From assembly GCF_002068095.1 (NCBI RefSeq), contig NZ_LWIG01000060.1:10825-74824 (forward strand): a stretch of 64,000 nucleotides of DNA, in the 5' to 3' direction. Source of the stretch: Bradyrhizobium sacchari. Lineage in GTDB: Bacteria > Pseudomonadota > Alphaproteobacteria > Rhizobiales > Xanthobacteraceae. Below, piece by piece: positions 26,334-34,926 of the stretch. Position 1 is the first letter of the stretch. Each line of letters starts with the position of its first letter. The notes under the pieces are model-generated. The model saw only the letters and a list, made by a program, of their open reading frames with translations, was not told the DNA's origin and did not search any database. Both the position numbers and the translations under genes were made by a program.

Positions 26334-26360
26334 GGAAGTCGCTAATTAGCCACAGACCCC
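26334..26360 (-). repeat. IS terminal inverted repeat (inward-facing copy)
   Basis: On the minus strand it reads GGGGTCTGTGGCTAATTAGC then GACTTCC. It is the inverted counterpart of the terminal repeat at 26426-26450 and of the degenerate copy at 23244. It may mark the former right end of the element that began at 23244. Confidence 0.55.
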
Positions 26361-26425
26361 GCATGCCGACTAGCGCCTTGAAAAGCGGTGCCGGTAATGA
26401 GCCATCGTTCGGCCGGCGCCTCCTA

Positions 26426-26570
26426 GGGTCTGTACCTAATTAGCGACTCCGATTCCCTCGCACCGAGTTGATTCGGCGGGGGGACTTCGATGTGCAAAGG
26501 CTGTTCTGGCTCAACCACAAGCAGTGGGCTCAGATAAAGCCAGGGCAGGCCGTAGATATTGCTGCTGGGC
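26426..26570 (+). pseudogene. Second IS5-type relic (left end and start of transposase)
   Basis: GGGTCTGTACCTAATTAGCG, followed by coding for RGDFDVQRLFWLNHKQWAQI then KP. This is the same N-terminal transposase block as at 23290-23370, but broken off after about 40 codons. Same orientation as the relic at 23244. Confidence 0.6.
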
Positions 26571-26738
26571 CGGCCCACTTGGAACGCGCGCAGCCGATGT
26601 TTACCCTCAAGGGCGAACGGCGGCGACGGCTTTTGTGCCGAAATCGTCAATCGCGGCACAAAGCCCGTCATTCCAAATCCAACAGGGTAACCACACTTCA
26701 GCAAGCGTGCCTCCAAAAGTTGCAACGTTATCGAGCGC

Positions 26739-26754
26739 TGTTTCTGCCGGCACA
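26739..26754 (+). promoter_or_regulatory. NifA upstream activating sequence (TGT-N10-ACA)
   Basis: TGT-TTCTGCCGGC-ACA, a full match to the NifA site. It is about 200 bp before the predicted fixA start, farther than the usual 80-150 bp but workable by looping. Confidence 0.55.
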
Positions 26755-26929
26755 AGGATTTCAGGCGTGTCGCAACTCGATACGACAAACTGGCCAGGAA
26801 TTCTTGGCTACTGTCCACCTCGCCGCCATCACAGCCTATTTAATCGATATTGGATCTGAGACCCTAGAGCGGCGCATCCCCGGGGGGTTAAGCCGTTTGG
26901 ACAGCGAGTTGGGGCCAATGACTCCGCGA

Positions 26930-26945
26930 TGGTACAACACTTGCT
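26930..26945 (+). promoter_or_regulatory. -24/-12 (sigma-54) promoter of fixA
   Basis: TGGTAC-AACAC-TTGCT, with GG at 26931-26932, GC at 26943-26944 and one substitution from TGGCAC-N5-TTGCT. Start expected near 26956, 29 nt before the fixA start codon. Confidence 0.85.
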
Positions 26946-26984
26946 GTTCTCTTCGCGGGTTGGCGCAACTTTAGGAGCAACACC

Positions 26985-27851
26985 GTGCACAATGTCGTCT
27001 GCATCAAACAAGTTCCGGACTCGGCGCAGATCCGCGTGCACCCCGTGACGAATACAATCATGCGCCAGGGAGTGCCGACCATCATCAACCCATATGACCT
27101 CTTCGCGCTCGAGGCCGCGCTGGAGCTGCGCGATCGGTTCGGCGGCGAAGTTACCGTCCTTACCATGGGACCGCCATCGGCAGAGGAATCCCTACGAAAA
27201 GCGCTCACTTATGGTGCTGATCGCGCCGTCCTACTCACCGATCGCTGCTTTGCGGGCTCCGATACGCTGGCCACAACGTATGCACTTGCAACAGCGATCC
27301 GGAAAATTGGTAAGGAATATGGCCCGACAAACCTCATCTTCACTGGAAAGCAGACCATCGACGGCGATACTGCGCAGGTGGGTCCCGGCATCGCAAAGAG
27401 ACTGGGCGTTGGGCAGCTAACTTACGTTGCGAAGGTCAGATCCTTGGACGTCGCCAATCAAACAATTGAAGCGGAGCGACGCTCGGAAGGTGGGGTGCAG
27501 GTTTTGCATACCAGATTGCCCTGCCTCATCACCATGCTTGAGGCGACGAATCAGATTCGGCGCGGCGCGATGGCGGATGCATTGCGAGCCGCGCGTGCCC
27601 AAATCGTAAAATGGAGCGCGCAAGATGCCGGTGTCGAAGACATTTCCAAATGCGGGCTCAAGGGCTCGCCGACTGTCGTCAAGCGAGTGTTCGCTCCTTC
27701 TGCGCGGGCCGAGAGGGCGGCGCTGGTTGAGTCCGCCGAGCAACCGGCGCAGGCGTTAATAGACGCAATTTTCTCGCATCAACCGAAGCTCGAAACCGAT
27801 CTTGCGGCACTTGCTCGTGACGCTCGATCTGGAGAGTCCAGGCAATGTTAG
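26985..27851 (+). CDS. fixA: FixA, electron-transfer flavoprotein beta-type subunit
   Basis: 288 residues from GTG 26985, with AGGAG 8 nt upstream. ETF-beta domain with VVCIKQVPDSAQIRVHPVTN at the N-terminus, INPYDLFALEAALELRD, VTVLTMGPPSAEESLRKAL and the FAD/AMP-region GKQTIDGDTAQVGPGIAKRL. FixA works with FixB, FixC and FixX to pass bifurcated electrons to ferredoxin/flavodoxin for nitrogenase. In B. japonicum fixA is separate from fixBCX, and here too no fixB follows. NifA/RpoN control is indicated by the promoter elements upstream. Confidence 0.97.
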   Translation: MHNVVCIKQVPDSAQIRVHPVTNTIMRQGVPTIINPYDLFALEAALELRDRFGGEVTVLTMGPPSAEESLRKALTYGADRAVLLTDRCFAGSDTLATTYALATAIRKIGKEYGPTNLIFTGKQTIDGDTAQVGPGIAKRLGVGQLTYVAKVRSLDVANQTIEAERRSEGGVQVLHTRLPCLITMLEATNQIRRGAMADALRAARAQIVKWSAQDAGVEDISKCGLKGSPTVVKRVFAPSARAERAALVESAEQPAQALIDAIFSHQPKLETDLAALARDARSGESRQC

Positions 27852-28855
27852 CAAATACGGCCCAGGGAATGTATCAACGCCGCGCCCGTGTCGATGAGCG
27901 CGCAACAGGTAGTTACGCATCTCGGCCAGCTACCAATAGAGTTTGCTATGGCATCCGTCGATCTCGCGATCAGTTGGGGCCGCATGTTCCGTAGGCCACG
28001 TTATGGCTACGATCGATGCCCGCAGTCGCCCGGGATTGTTGGGTTACGGCCAAACGGGCTTGCGCATATTCCAGATCCTTCGGTCGTGTTCGGCGGCGTG
28101 GAAAGCCATTGCTTCGCCCGTAACAGTCACGAGCGAGGACGGAATACGTCAGCGACCCTAGTCACCATATTGGCGCTGCCGTCTGCATGCCCAAGGCGCT
28201 CTCGCCGGCTTTAGAGCGCAAAGCCAGTCTATGCGGCGTCTTTGAGGCAATGTCCGCAATTCAGCAGCCCTGTACGGATGTGAACGGCTGCTGGCCGTTC
28301 GCTGTTTGGTTCCTGACGTCGGTGCGCAGCCTCTCAAGTGCCATGCACTTGCAATGAGGAGAGGTCACGACCGTAATACCAACTGTTTCGGAATCTCGCG
28401 GAGCGAATTCAAGAGTTGGCATGATGATTGCTGCGAGCCAGTAAGAACTTAGAGGTGGTAATCGCGAACGTGAAGAACGGGCGAGGGTCTTTTTGAGATC
28501 CTTTGTGCCGGCGAGCGAGCGACATGCCAGCAGGGAGCGGAGGCCTATGAGCTCGGTAGGTACGAACTCGACTTTTCTCCACGCGCATGCTGGCCGTGGC
28601 TGGCATTGCGGCATCGGACTGCTTGTGGACCGGAATCCAACCGGATCCTCGCCGGGCCATCAATGAACGCCTTCCCTTCGATGCGCCTGAGCAGGACAGA
28701 GCATGCCACTGCCACGCTAAGCAAACTACGAAACTTCGCGCGAAAGGTGAACGCAATCATAGGCCCTTCGAAGCCAATGAACTCAGGGCGGTTAATGGGC
28801 CCGGATACGAAGGTGCTTCGTCAAGGACCGGTTCGCTTCTCATCTGCAGGGTCAA
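27852..28855. other. 1 kb without a recognised gene
   Basis: Overlapping short frames on the plus strand around 27888-28214 and on the minus strand around 28261-28614 have no SD and no family resemblance. No clear sigma-54 or NifA element was found before the 28856 gene. Confidence 0.35.
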
Positions 28856-30079
28856 ATGAAATCTCAAGCGTCTCGATTTGCACCGGATCAACCTCCAAAG
28901 ATATCCTGCGAGTATTTGACTGAGCATGCGCGAGCCCTCTTCGGCCCGCATCCGTTCGCCTCGCAGATGTCCGACGATCAGGTCGCCAGCCTGCTGCCTG
29001 AATACCTGGCGATGTCGCAGGCGTTCCCGTACCTGCAGGCAGCATCACAAAGGGACCTCATATTCGACGCAATGCATCAAAATCAGGATCTTGCGAGGGA
29101 CATTGAACTGACCAGCGTAGTCGCGAATTTTATCTGCTGGGATGAGACCGGTGGCCATGGCCGGATTCTCCAGGGCGGCAAGGCGGCGCTACCCGATATT
29201 CTTTTGACAGAAAATTTTCACTCCAACCTCTTGAGAAAGGATGCCTCGCAACTACTCGGCAGAGCAATACTGCCCAACTATAGCGACAGGACGAAGCAGT
29301 ACCTCCATTTTCTCTATGCCGGATTGTCATCGAAAGACTCCCTAGTTCGTTGCGCCCACATGGTCGCTTTTGAACTCCATGCTGCTGATATGATCCAGTC
29401 ACTGTGGACCACCGTGGTAAAAACCTTCAAAGCGCGGCCCGACGATCTTGAGTATTTTCGCGGCCATGTCGGCGGAGAAGATCCCGCGGAGAAGTACCAC
29501 GGAGAAATGACAGGCCGGCTGATTGATGAACTCGTGCAGCCTGGCCATAGTGATCGCTTTTTGGATGAGTTTGATCGAGCCTATCGGCTCAGCGTCCAGT
29601 GGTGCCGCGATCTGCGCGGAATGGCCGCATGCACGGGAGATGATCCATCCGAGGTCCAACATCACGGCCGTTGTCATTGTGGCTCTATCAAGTTCGACGT
29701 TAGTGCACCGCGAGAGCTATCGGCAGTTCGATGCAATTGCTCAATTTGTCAAATGTCTGGATTCGTCCACTTGCTCGTACCCGGCGATAAGCTGCGCATC
29801 GAGTGCGGTGAAGAGTTCCTCACTACGTACCAGTTCAACAAGAACATTGCTCGGCACACGTTTTGCCGGCTTTGTGGCGTAAAGCCATTCTATAGGCCGA
29901 GGTCGAACCCCTCCGGGTTCAGCATAAATATTCGATGTCTGGATAGAAGGACGATCGAGCGCATAAGAATAACTGAGTTCAACGGCGAGCATTGGGAGCA
30001 AGCATTCGCGTCAATGCACCAGGACCCGGAGTCATGCTTCGAAGATCAAAGGAGTGAGCTCGAATGGCGCGCTCAATGA
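28856..30079 (+). CDS. Fusion of haem-oxygenase-like diiron-type domain and GFA zinc domain
   Basis: 407 residues. About 40-260 are all-helical and resemble the haem-oxygenase-like iron oxidases ('iron-containing redox enzyme'). Candidate metal ligands occur in CWDETGGHGR, HMVAFELHAADM and GGEDPAEKYHGEM. About 268-370 are a CENP-V/GFA domain with all Zn cysteines: RCHCGSIKF (CxC), RCNCSICQMSG (CxCxxC) and TFCRLCGVKPF (CxxC). Known haem-oxygenase-like oxidases make N-oxygenated, decarboxylated or cleaved amino-acid products; GFA domains bind thiol or aldehyde adducts. An SD AGGG lies 4 nt before ATG. It overlaps the next gene by 16 nt, so the two are translationally coupled. Substrate unknown. 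Confidence 0.75.
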   Translation: MKSQASRFAPDQPPKISCEYLTEHARALFGPHPFASQMSDDQVASLLPEYLAMSQAFPYLQAASQRDLIFDAMHQNQDLARDIELTSVVANFICWDETGGHGRILQGGKAALPDILLTENFHSNLLRKDASQLLGRAILPNYSDRTKQYLHFLYAGLSSKDSLVRCAHMVAFELHAADMIQSLWTTVVKTFKARPDDLEYFRGHVGGEDPAEKYHGEMTGRLIDELVQPGHSDRFLDEFDRAYRLSVQWCRDLRGMAACTGDDPSEVQHHGRCHCGSIKFDVSAPRELSAVRCNCSICQMSGFVHLLVPGDKLRIECGEEFLTTYQFNKNIARHTFCRLCGVKPFYRPRSNPSGFSINIRCLDRRTIERIRITEFNGEHWEQAFASMHQDPESCFEDQRSELEWRAQ

Positions 30080-30741
30080 ATGATAAATCCCGTCTTCTTT
30101 CAGAAGAAGTTCTGACAAAGTACCGCATAGAGCTGTTAGTCAAGGGGACGGTCGTGATCGACCCCCAGATATTGTTCACCCAGGACGACTTGGCTAAGAT
30201 CGATCAGCTGCAGGCACAGATTCCCGAAGAACAAGTGCGCGAGGGAGATGCCGGCGACTTGCACAGCGTCTTTGTCAAACGGGTGAGGGTAGACCCGCCC
30301 GGGCGCGCGCCTAGCAACGTGAGTGGTACAGCCTCACGGCAGCTCATGGGGCTACTGGAAAGTAGAGACCGCAGCTTCGCGCTAAAGAAGATCTTCGGAG
30401 CATCGACAGATTACGTTGTTCGCCGATGCCAAATGCATCGTATGCCACCTGGGTGCTTTGTCGGCATCCATCTGGACGCGGCGAGTGATCCGGATTTCGA
30501 CTATTCGGTGATTGTGCAGCTCGCGCGAGATTTCGATGGGGGGGAATTCGTGGTGTATCCAACCAAGTACGAACAGCACGTATTCCGACCGCCGTTTGGT
30601 GCCGTTCTTGTCACTACATGTAAGGTCCGGCACGAGGTAAAGCCGGTTTCGAGAGGGGAGCGCCGATCCCTCGTCTTCTTTTGTTCAAAACGCGGCGGCG
30701 CGAACCGCCGGATCATCGAAAGTTCTACCGCTGGTCTATGA
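30064..30741 (+). CDS. 2-oxoglutarate/Fe(II)-dependent dioxygenase (prolyl-hydroxylase-like)
   Basis: 225 residues from ATG 30064 (AAGGAG 9 nt upstream); ATG 30076, overlapping the previous stop as ATGA, is the alternative. Double-stranded beta-helix features: the HxD pair in FVGIHLDAASDPDFDYSVIV, GGEFVVYP, and the distal His plus the 2OG-binding Arg in CKVRHEVKPVSRGERRSLVF. It would hydroxylate or otherwise oxidise a small molecule, peptide or the product of the preceding enzyme. Overlap with the haem-oxygenase-like/GFA gene makes them one functional unit. Nothing follows on this strand for 900 bp. Confidence 0.75.
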   Translation: MARSMNDKSRLLSEEVLTKYRIELLVKGTVVIDPQILFTQDDLAKIDQLQAQIPEEQVREGDAGDLHSVFVKRVRVDPPGRAPSNVSGTASRQLMGLLESRDRSFALKKIFGASTDYVVRRCQMHRMPPGCFVGIHLDAASDPDFDYSVIVQLARDFDGGEFVVYPTKYEQHVFRPPFGAVLVTTCKVRHEVKPVSRGERRSLVFFCSKRGGANRRIIESSTAGL

Positions 30742-31624
30742 GGTGGTGTGGCTGAAATGGTCCTCGAACGAGTCGGGTGGCGACGGGCTCTCAAGCGGAA
30801 TTTGATTGGTTGCCCATCTTGTGGTCAGACTTCCTTAGCGAAGTCTGCCGACAATGCCGGTCGGACGCCATAGCTAACATTGCTGCTTGTAGAGGCCACC
30901 ACGTATCATCGGAGCAAAGCTCGCTCCGATTATGATCATCTTCGTCGCTGCGTGGAATCGGGAGGCGTATCGGCGCTGGCGATGGTGTACCCGCGCTAGG
31001 CGTAGGAAGCTCCGTTGTTGACAGGTTATCGACAACCCCGGGCAGCTCTCGGTAGAGTTCCTACGGCGAAGCGCCTCCGACAGAGAACGATCTGGACGAG
31101 ACAAGCGGTATCACCTGACGGCAAATGGCTGGCCACATCAGAAACTACAATATCTTCGCAGCCAAGACAGCTTGCAGGATATTCCGTTGACCTGGGACGG
31201 AGCTGAGAGTGACTATTGTGCTCTCTCGACGCTGAGATGGTCGTCAGCCTCGACTCACCTGGCCGTTTACCGCTGTCAAGGCGACCGATGAGAGGTCCTT
31301 TACCTCCAATCATGCCGACCAGCTTCAACGCAGACATTTGGACCCTGGTGTATCCAAAACCCGGTGATGCGCTGGCGCTACTCCAGCCCGTGCTGTTCCA
31401 GGTCAGCAGCCGGCACGATCCCAATCGATAATACCCTTGAAAAAACTTTATTGTCTTTCGGTCATCCGGCGGTGGTAGGACGGTCGGGGCTTCACTTCCG
31501 AACAAAATCAGCTTGGGCACCTGCTATATCGGCTAGTGGAAGCGCCGATCCCACAGGTAAACTCCGCTCGCGAATGCCCAGTTCTCCGATAGCGAGTAGT
31601 CATTTATGGGCTACGGTGAGGAAC
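30742..31624. other. Intergenic, between convergent genes, no gene seen
   Basis: About 880 bp between the 2OG oxygenase and the convergent peroxidase gene. Frames on both strands lack support. A GG-N10-GC match at 31372 is weak in its -12 half and has no gene behind it. Confidence 0.35.
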
Positions 31625-32695
31625 CTATTTATCCACAGACGGCTTTGGCGTTTTGTCGGTACGTGTGGGCAATATCGGATAATCAATCTTAGGCAGTTGG
31701 CCAGTGAGTGAATTCAGAAACGCGACGATGTCATCTTTTTCCCTATCATCAAGCTTTACGCCTAGTTGAACCTCACTCATGACGCCGACCGCTTGTTTGA
31801 GGTCCCAAACTTGACCCGAGTGGAAATAGGGGGGGCGCAATGCGACGTTGCGAAGAGGCGCAGAGCGGAAAACATATTCGTCGCCGGGCGCCTTGGTGAC
31901 GGCGAAACGGCCCTTGTCGTCGCTCGGTAGCAGGCTTGCGGCTGGCCTTTCCACCACACCGAACGGAAAGTAATCCTGTCCACCGACGTTCATACCGCTG
32001 TGGCAAGAGGCGCATCCCTTGTCGATGAACAGCTTTAATCCTGACTTCTGTTGATCACTGAGAGCGTACGCATCGCCCTTGAGGTACCGGTCGAAAGGGG
32101 CGCCAGGCGTGATCAAGGTCGCCTCGAAGGCTTCGATCGCCTTTGCGAAATTGTCGAAAGTGATAGGCCTTGCATCCTTGGGGAATGCCTTACCGAACAT
32201 AACGACGTAACCGGTCATTGAATTCAGTGTGTCGAGCACTCGAGCGGGCGTCGCATTCATCTCGATGCTGGCCTGGACGGGGCCACTGGCCTGCGCCTTA
32301 AGGTCTGCCGCGCGACCATCCCAGAACTGCGCCACATTGAAGACTGCGTTATAGACTGTTGGCGCACGACGCGAACCCAGCTGCCAGCGATGACCAACCG
32401 ACGTCGGGCCGGCGTCTACTCCGCCGGTCCCGAGGTTATGGCATGTGTTGCAGCTAATGACCTGGCTAGCCGATAGCCTTGGATCGAAGAACAGGGTTTT
32501 GCCGAGTATGACCTTTTCTTCGGTGATAGGGTTATCCTTGACCGCAGGGGCCATCGAGGGGATCGGATTGAAAATCTGCCTCGCTGTGATCAGCAAATCA
32601 TCATTGGCGCTTGCTGCCGACGAAGCCAGAATTCCGGCAGCCAGGAGAGATGACTTGCCTGTCCTGTTCAGGCCTCGTACCGCTGACTCACTCAT
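31625..32695 (-). CDS. Di-haem cytochrome c peroxidase / MauG-family protein
   Basis: 356 residues from ATG 32695 (GAGG upstream; a signal peptide follows: SSLLAAGILASSAASA, cleavage near residue 30). Two CxxCH haem sites, C82-NT-C85-H86 and C228-AS-C231-H232, with LGKTLFFDPRLSAS, RRAPTVYNAVFN, QFWDGRAADL and PYFHSGQVWDLKQAVG typical of bacterial di-haem peroxidases. Periplasmic. Members either reduce H2O2 or, as MauG, oxidise a protein or peptide substrate. A consensus sigma-54 promoter (32850-32865) drives it, suggesting expression with nitrogen fixation. Upstream neighbour on the same strand is an ATP-grasp ligase gene. Confidence 0.9.
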   Translation of the reverse strand: MSESAVRGLNRTGKSSLLAAGILASSAASANDDLLITARQIFNPIPSMAPAVKDNPITEEKVILGKTLFFDPRLSASQVISCNTCHNLGTGGVDAGPTSVGHRWQLGSRRAPTVYNAVFNVAQFWDGRAADLKAQASGPVQASIEMNATPARVLDTLNSMTGYVVMFGKAFPKDARPITFDNFAKAIEAFEATLITPGAPFDRYLKGDAYALSDQQKSGLKLFIDKGCASCHSGMNVGGQDYFPFGVVERPAASLLPSDDKGRFAVTKAPGDEYVFRSAPLRNVALRPPYFHSGQVWDLKQAVGVMSEVQLGVKLDDREKDDIVAFLNSLTGQLPKIDYPILPTRTDKTPKPSVDK

Positions 32696-32849
32696 GTACA
32701 CCTCAGTATTTGTCGACTTGCATCGATCACAAACATGGCGCGGCGAGGACCGCGCGACCCTGCCCGTCTGCAGGTCAGCCAAAGACGAATGGCAATCCTT
32801 CGGAATGCGGCTAGGCTGCACCTGGCTCACATCCGCCGCCCTGTTAGTA

Positions 32850-32865
32850 AGCAACCGCCGTGCCA
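32850..32865 (-). promoter_or_regulatory. Consensus -24/-12 (sigma-54) promoter of the di-haem peroxidase gene
   Basis: On the minus strand TGGCAC-GGCGG-TTGCT, a perfect match to the sigma-54 consensus. Start expected near 32839, about 145 nt before the ATG. I found no full TGT-N10-ACA site in the 200 bp above it. Confidence 0.85.
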
Positions 32866-33056
32866 GTGAAGCTCAAGATCTAAGCCGCCCGATTAGGTCA
32901 CATCGCAGACTAGGAATAGCTGCCGAGCTATCGCTTGCGCAAAGTCACGATCAGGATGCGCCGTTTAGCATCATAGAGCCCCCGCTCTATCCGGCGCCTG
33001 CAGCCAGGCCAGGTCACCCGCCGCACCGAACCTCTTTGCTCCTAGGTTGTCTCCTT

Positions 33057-34439
33057 TCATTTCGGGGCTCGAGGAAGCGCTGCTTTAGCGCGGGGCCGTG
33101 AACTGAGCGGTTGAAGATGTGATCGTTGAGACCTCAGTAGCCGGTGTTGCTTATCGTGGGCCGTGGGCCTATCGGGCGCAATTACAACGCACTCCACAGT
33201 GCCAGCCTTTTCGTCCGCGGCAAGTGGGATCACGCCCTCCTTACGTGTGCGGTCGAACAGAAAACCTCCTTTCACTAAACGATCATGCGCTGCTTGAAAG
33301 GATGGTGATGGCACATTTCTTACGGATAAAACGACGTTGCAACCGGAATAGTCAAGACCTAGCAGCCGGACGGCAATGTTGTGTAACACTGAGCCGCCAC
33401 CCCAGCGGCCGTTCGCTTCATTGAACAGCAACCGTCCGTCTATTCCGAAAATGGCGTCGATGTTGATCATTCCGCGATATCCCAGGTCTCGCGCTAGTGC
33501 CACAAATCGATAGGCATGCGCCTGCGCAGTCAACCATTGCTCGTTCTCCAGGTCGCTTGGAAGCTCAAGCCCTGTCCAGATCAGAGATCTTTCGGATCGG
33601 TCTGTGCTTTTACGCAAACGTATGTTTCCACTGTTGATAAAAACGATTGATGCATCGTCCCGGATTGCATATTCGAGATAAAACAAAGATCGGGCCAAGT
33701 GGTAAGATTCCACGACAATCGTGTTACACGAGCTTGTCGTCATCTCAGACCAAAGCGCGTCGGGATCAAACGACCGCCACGAAATCAACCGAGTATCTCT
33801 GGCTCCAGGTAGCGGATCGCTTTTTTTGCTGGTCAAGATAACATTTCCGACACCCCCAGCTCCATTGTCCAACTTTACAATGACCCTGCCGGTCTCGGAT
33901 CTGAGGGAACTGACGGCTCTGAACAGTCCATTTGGGTCTGTCGCTACGGATCCATGAGGGAGCGGAAGTGCGACGCTTGTTGCCAATTGACGGAAGTGGC
34001 TCTTGCGATTCAGCAGATCAGGCCCGCGCTGCAGAGCGAAGTCGTCGCCCGTCTTCGGTATGCCGAGTATGGCCGCAAGGCGTGCTACGCCTTCAGTAGA
34101 GTAGCAGGGATACATTCCCCAGGCGGATTTCCGACGAATATGTCTTTTGATTCGCTCGACAACAGTCTTAGACAGCAACGTGCAATCATCGAGGATCGCC
34201 GATTGGCGACTCGCTTCAGGTACGACCAGGCAAAGACTCGATGGGTCGAAATCGAGCGTCGCGCCAATGAAGGATAGTAAATCCGCCGGGATAACTACCG
34301 GCGAGACTATCAGGTCGCCCGCCTGAGCAAACCACGCTGAACGGTATGCCGAGTTGGCCGCCAGCGAAAGTTGAGCGTTTGTTAAATCGGCGCCCGACAT
34401 CTGAGGCGTACCGGCGTTCATAATTAGGATCCGCGGCAT
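33057..34439 (-). CDS. ATP-grasp ligase with N-terminal pre-ATP-grasp region (PGM1-like peptide ligase)
   Basis: 460 residues from ATG 34439 (CGGAG 7 nt upstream). Residues 1-150 form the pre-ATP-grasp region (MPRILIMNAGTPQMSGADLT; SLLLNRKSHFRQLA-type boundary). The ATP-grasp core has RVIVKLDNGAGGVGNVILTS (nucleotide-binding Lys and Gly loop), NTIVVESY, YRGMINIDAIFGIDGRLLFN and EANGRWGGGSVLHNIAVRLL (Mg-binding E/N, ligase signature). PGM1-type enzymes join a carboxylate to an amine of an amino acid or peptide. No ribosomal precursor peptide was recognised nearby. It lies upstream of the sigma-54 peroxidase gene on the same strand but about 360 bp apart. Confidence 0.75.
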   Translation of the reverse strand: MPRILIMNAGTPQMSGADLTNAQLSLAANSAYRSAWFAQAGDLIVSPVVIPADLLSFIGATLDFDPSSLCLVVPEASRQSAILDDCTLLSKTVVERIKRHIRRKSAWGMYPCYSTEGVARLAAILGIPKTGDDFALQRGPDLLNRKSHFRQLATSVALPLPHGSVATDPNGLFRAVSSLRSETGRVIVKLDNGAGGVGNVILTSKKSDPLPGARDTRLISWRSFDPDALWSEMTTSSCNTIVVESYHLARSLFYLEYAIRDDASIVFINSGNIRLRKSTDRSERSLIWTGLELPSDLENEQWLTAQAHAYRFVALARDLGYRGMINIDAIFGIDGRLLFNEANGRWGGGSVLHNIAVRLLGLDYSGCNVVLSVRNVPSPSFQAAHDRLVKGGFLFDRTRKEGVIPLAADEKAGTVECVVIAPDRPTAHDKQHRLLRSQRSHLQPLSSRPRAKAALPRAPK

Positions 34440-34521
34440 TCGCGAGCTCCGAGCATCTGGACGTGATCAGACTGTGACCGTCATGGCAACCATCATGGCC
34501 ATGCCGCGCCGTCGTGAGGCC

Positions 34522-34926
34522 CTAAGAGAGGCCTGCTTTTGCGCCGTCTCGACCTGCGATGTAATGGGATTGAACGGCCCGTCTCCGTCCTGCCGGGCTC
34601 AATTGATAGCTCCTTCGGGTTCGTCCCGTGTCGATCCCGTTCGGCAAAAATGCCGGATGTTGCCCAGCGCGGGGTTGGGTAGTTTTCGCGTGAAACGGTT
34701 TCGCGCGGCCCCTGGAACGGGCTGTGACCAAATATGTGCGATCATCGCTTCCGGCTCGATCCGGGCCCACGGTCGCAGCGGCCAATGGTTCGCCGCACAT
34801 AAAGGCCTCTTTGGTATCGCCATGTTTGAAGCCGATGATGCAACGGCACTGGCCTTCAGTATGGTCAATTAACAGAACCTTCTTAACGCCGTCGGGGTCG
34901 GTCAACTTGCTGCTCCAGAATGCCAC
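34522..34926 (-). CDS. Doubtful ORF with a short Cys motif like the GcrA C-terminus
   Basis: Starts at a GTG (34926) without an SD. The stretch LLIDHTEGQCRCIIG, then EAFMCGEPLA, recalls the C-x-(W/C)-P-I-G...F-x-C-G segment at the end of GcrA-type regulators common in Bradyrhizobium, but the GcrA helix-turn-helix is missing. The C-terminal half is Arg-rich and featureless. Probably a gene fragment. Confidence 0.2.
   Translation of the reverse strand: MAFWSSKLTDPDGVKKVLLIDHTEGQCRCIIGFKHGDTKEAFMCGEPLAAATVGPDRAGSDDRTYLVTARSRGRAKPFHAKTTQPRAGQHPAFLPNGIDTGRTRRSYQLSPAGRRRAVQSHYIAGRDGAKAGLS

Noticed and set aside
26571..26984. Plus-strand frame running from the IS relic to fixA
   Set aside because: Only its first 40 codons resemble transposase; the rest covers the fixA promoter.
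31371..31386. GG-N10-GC match TGGCGC-N5-CAGC
   Set aside because: -12 half is poor and it points into a convergent gene without an intervening ORF.
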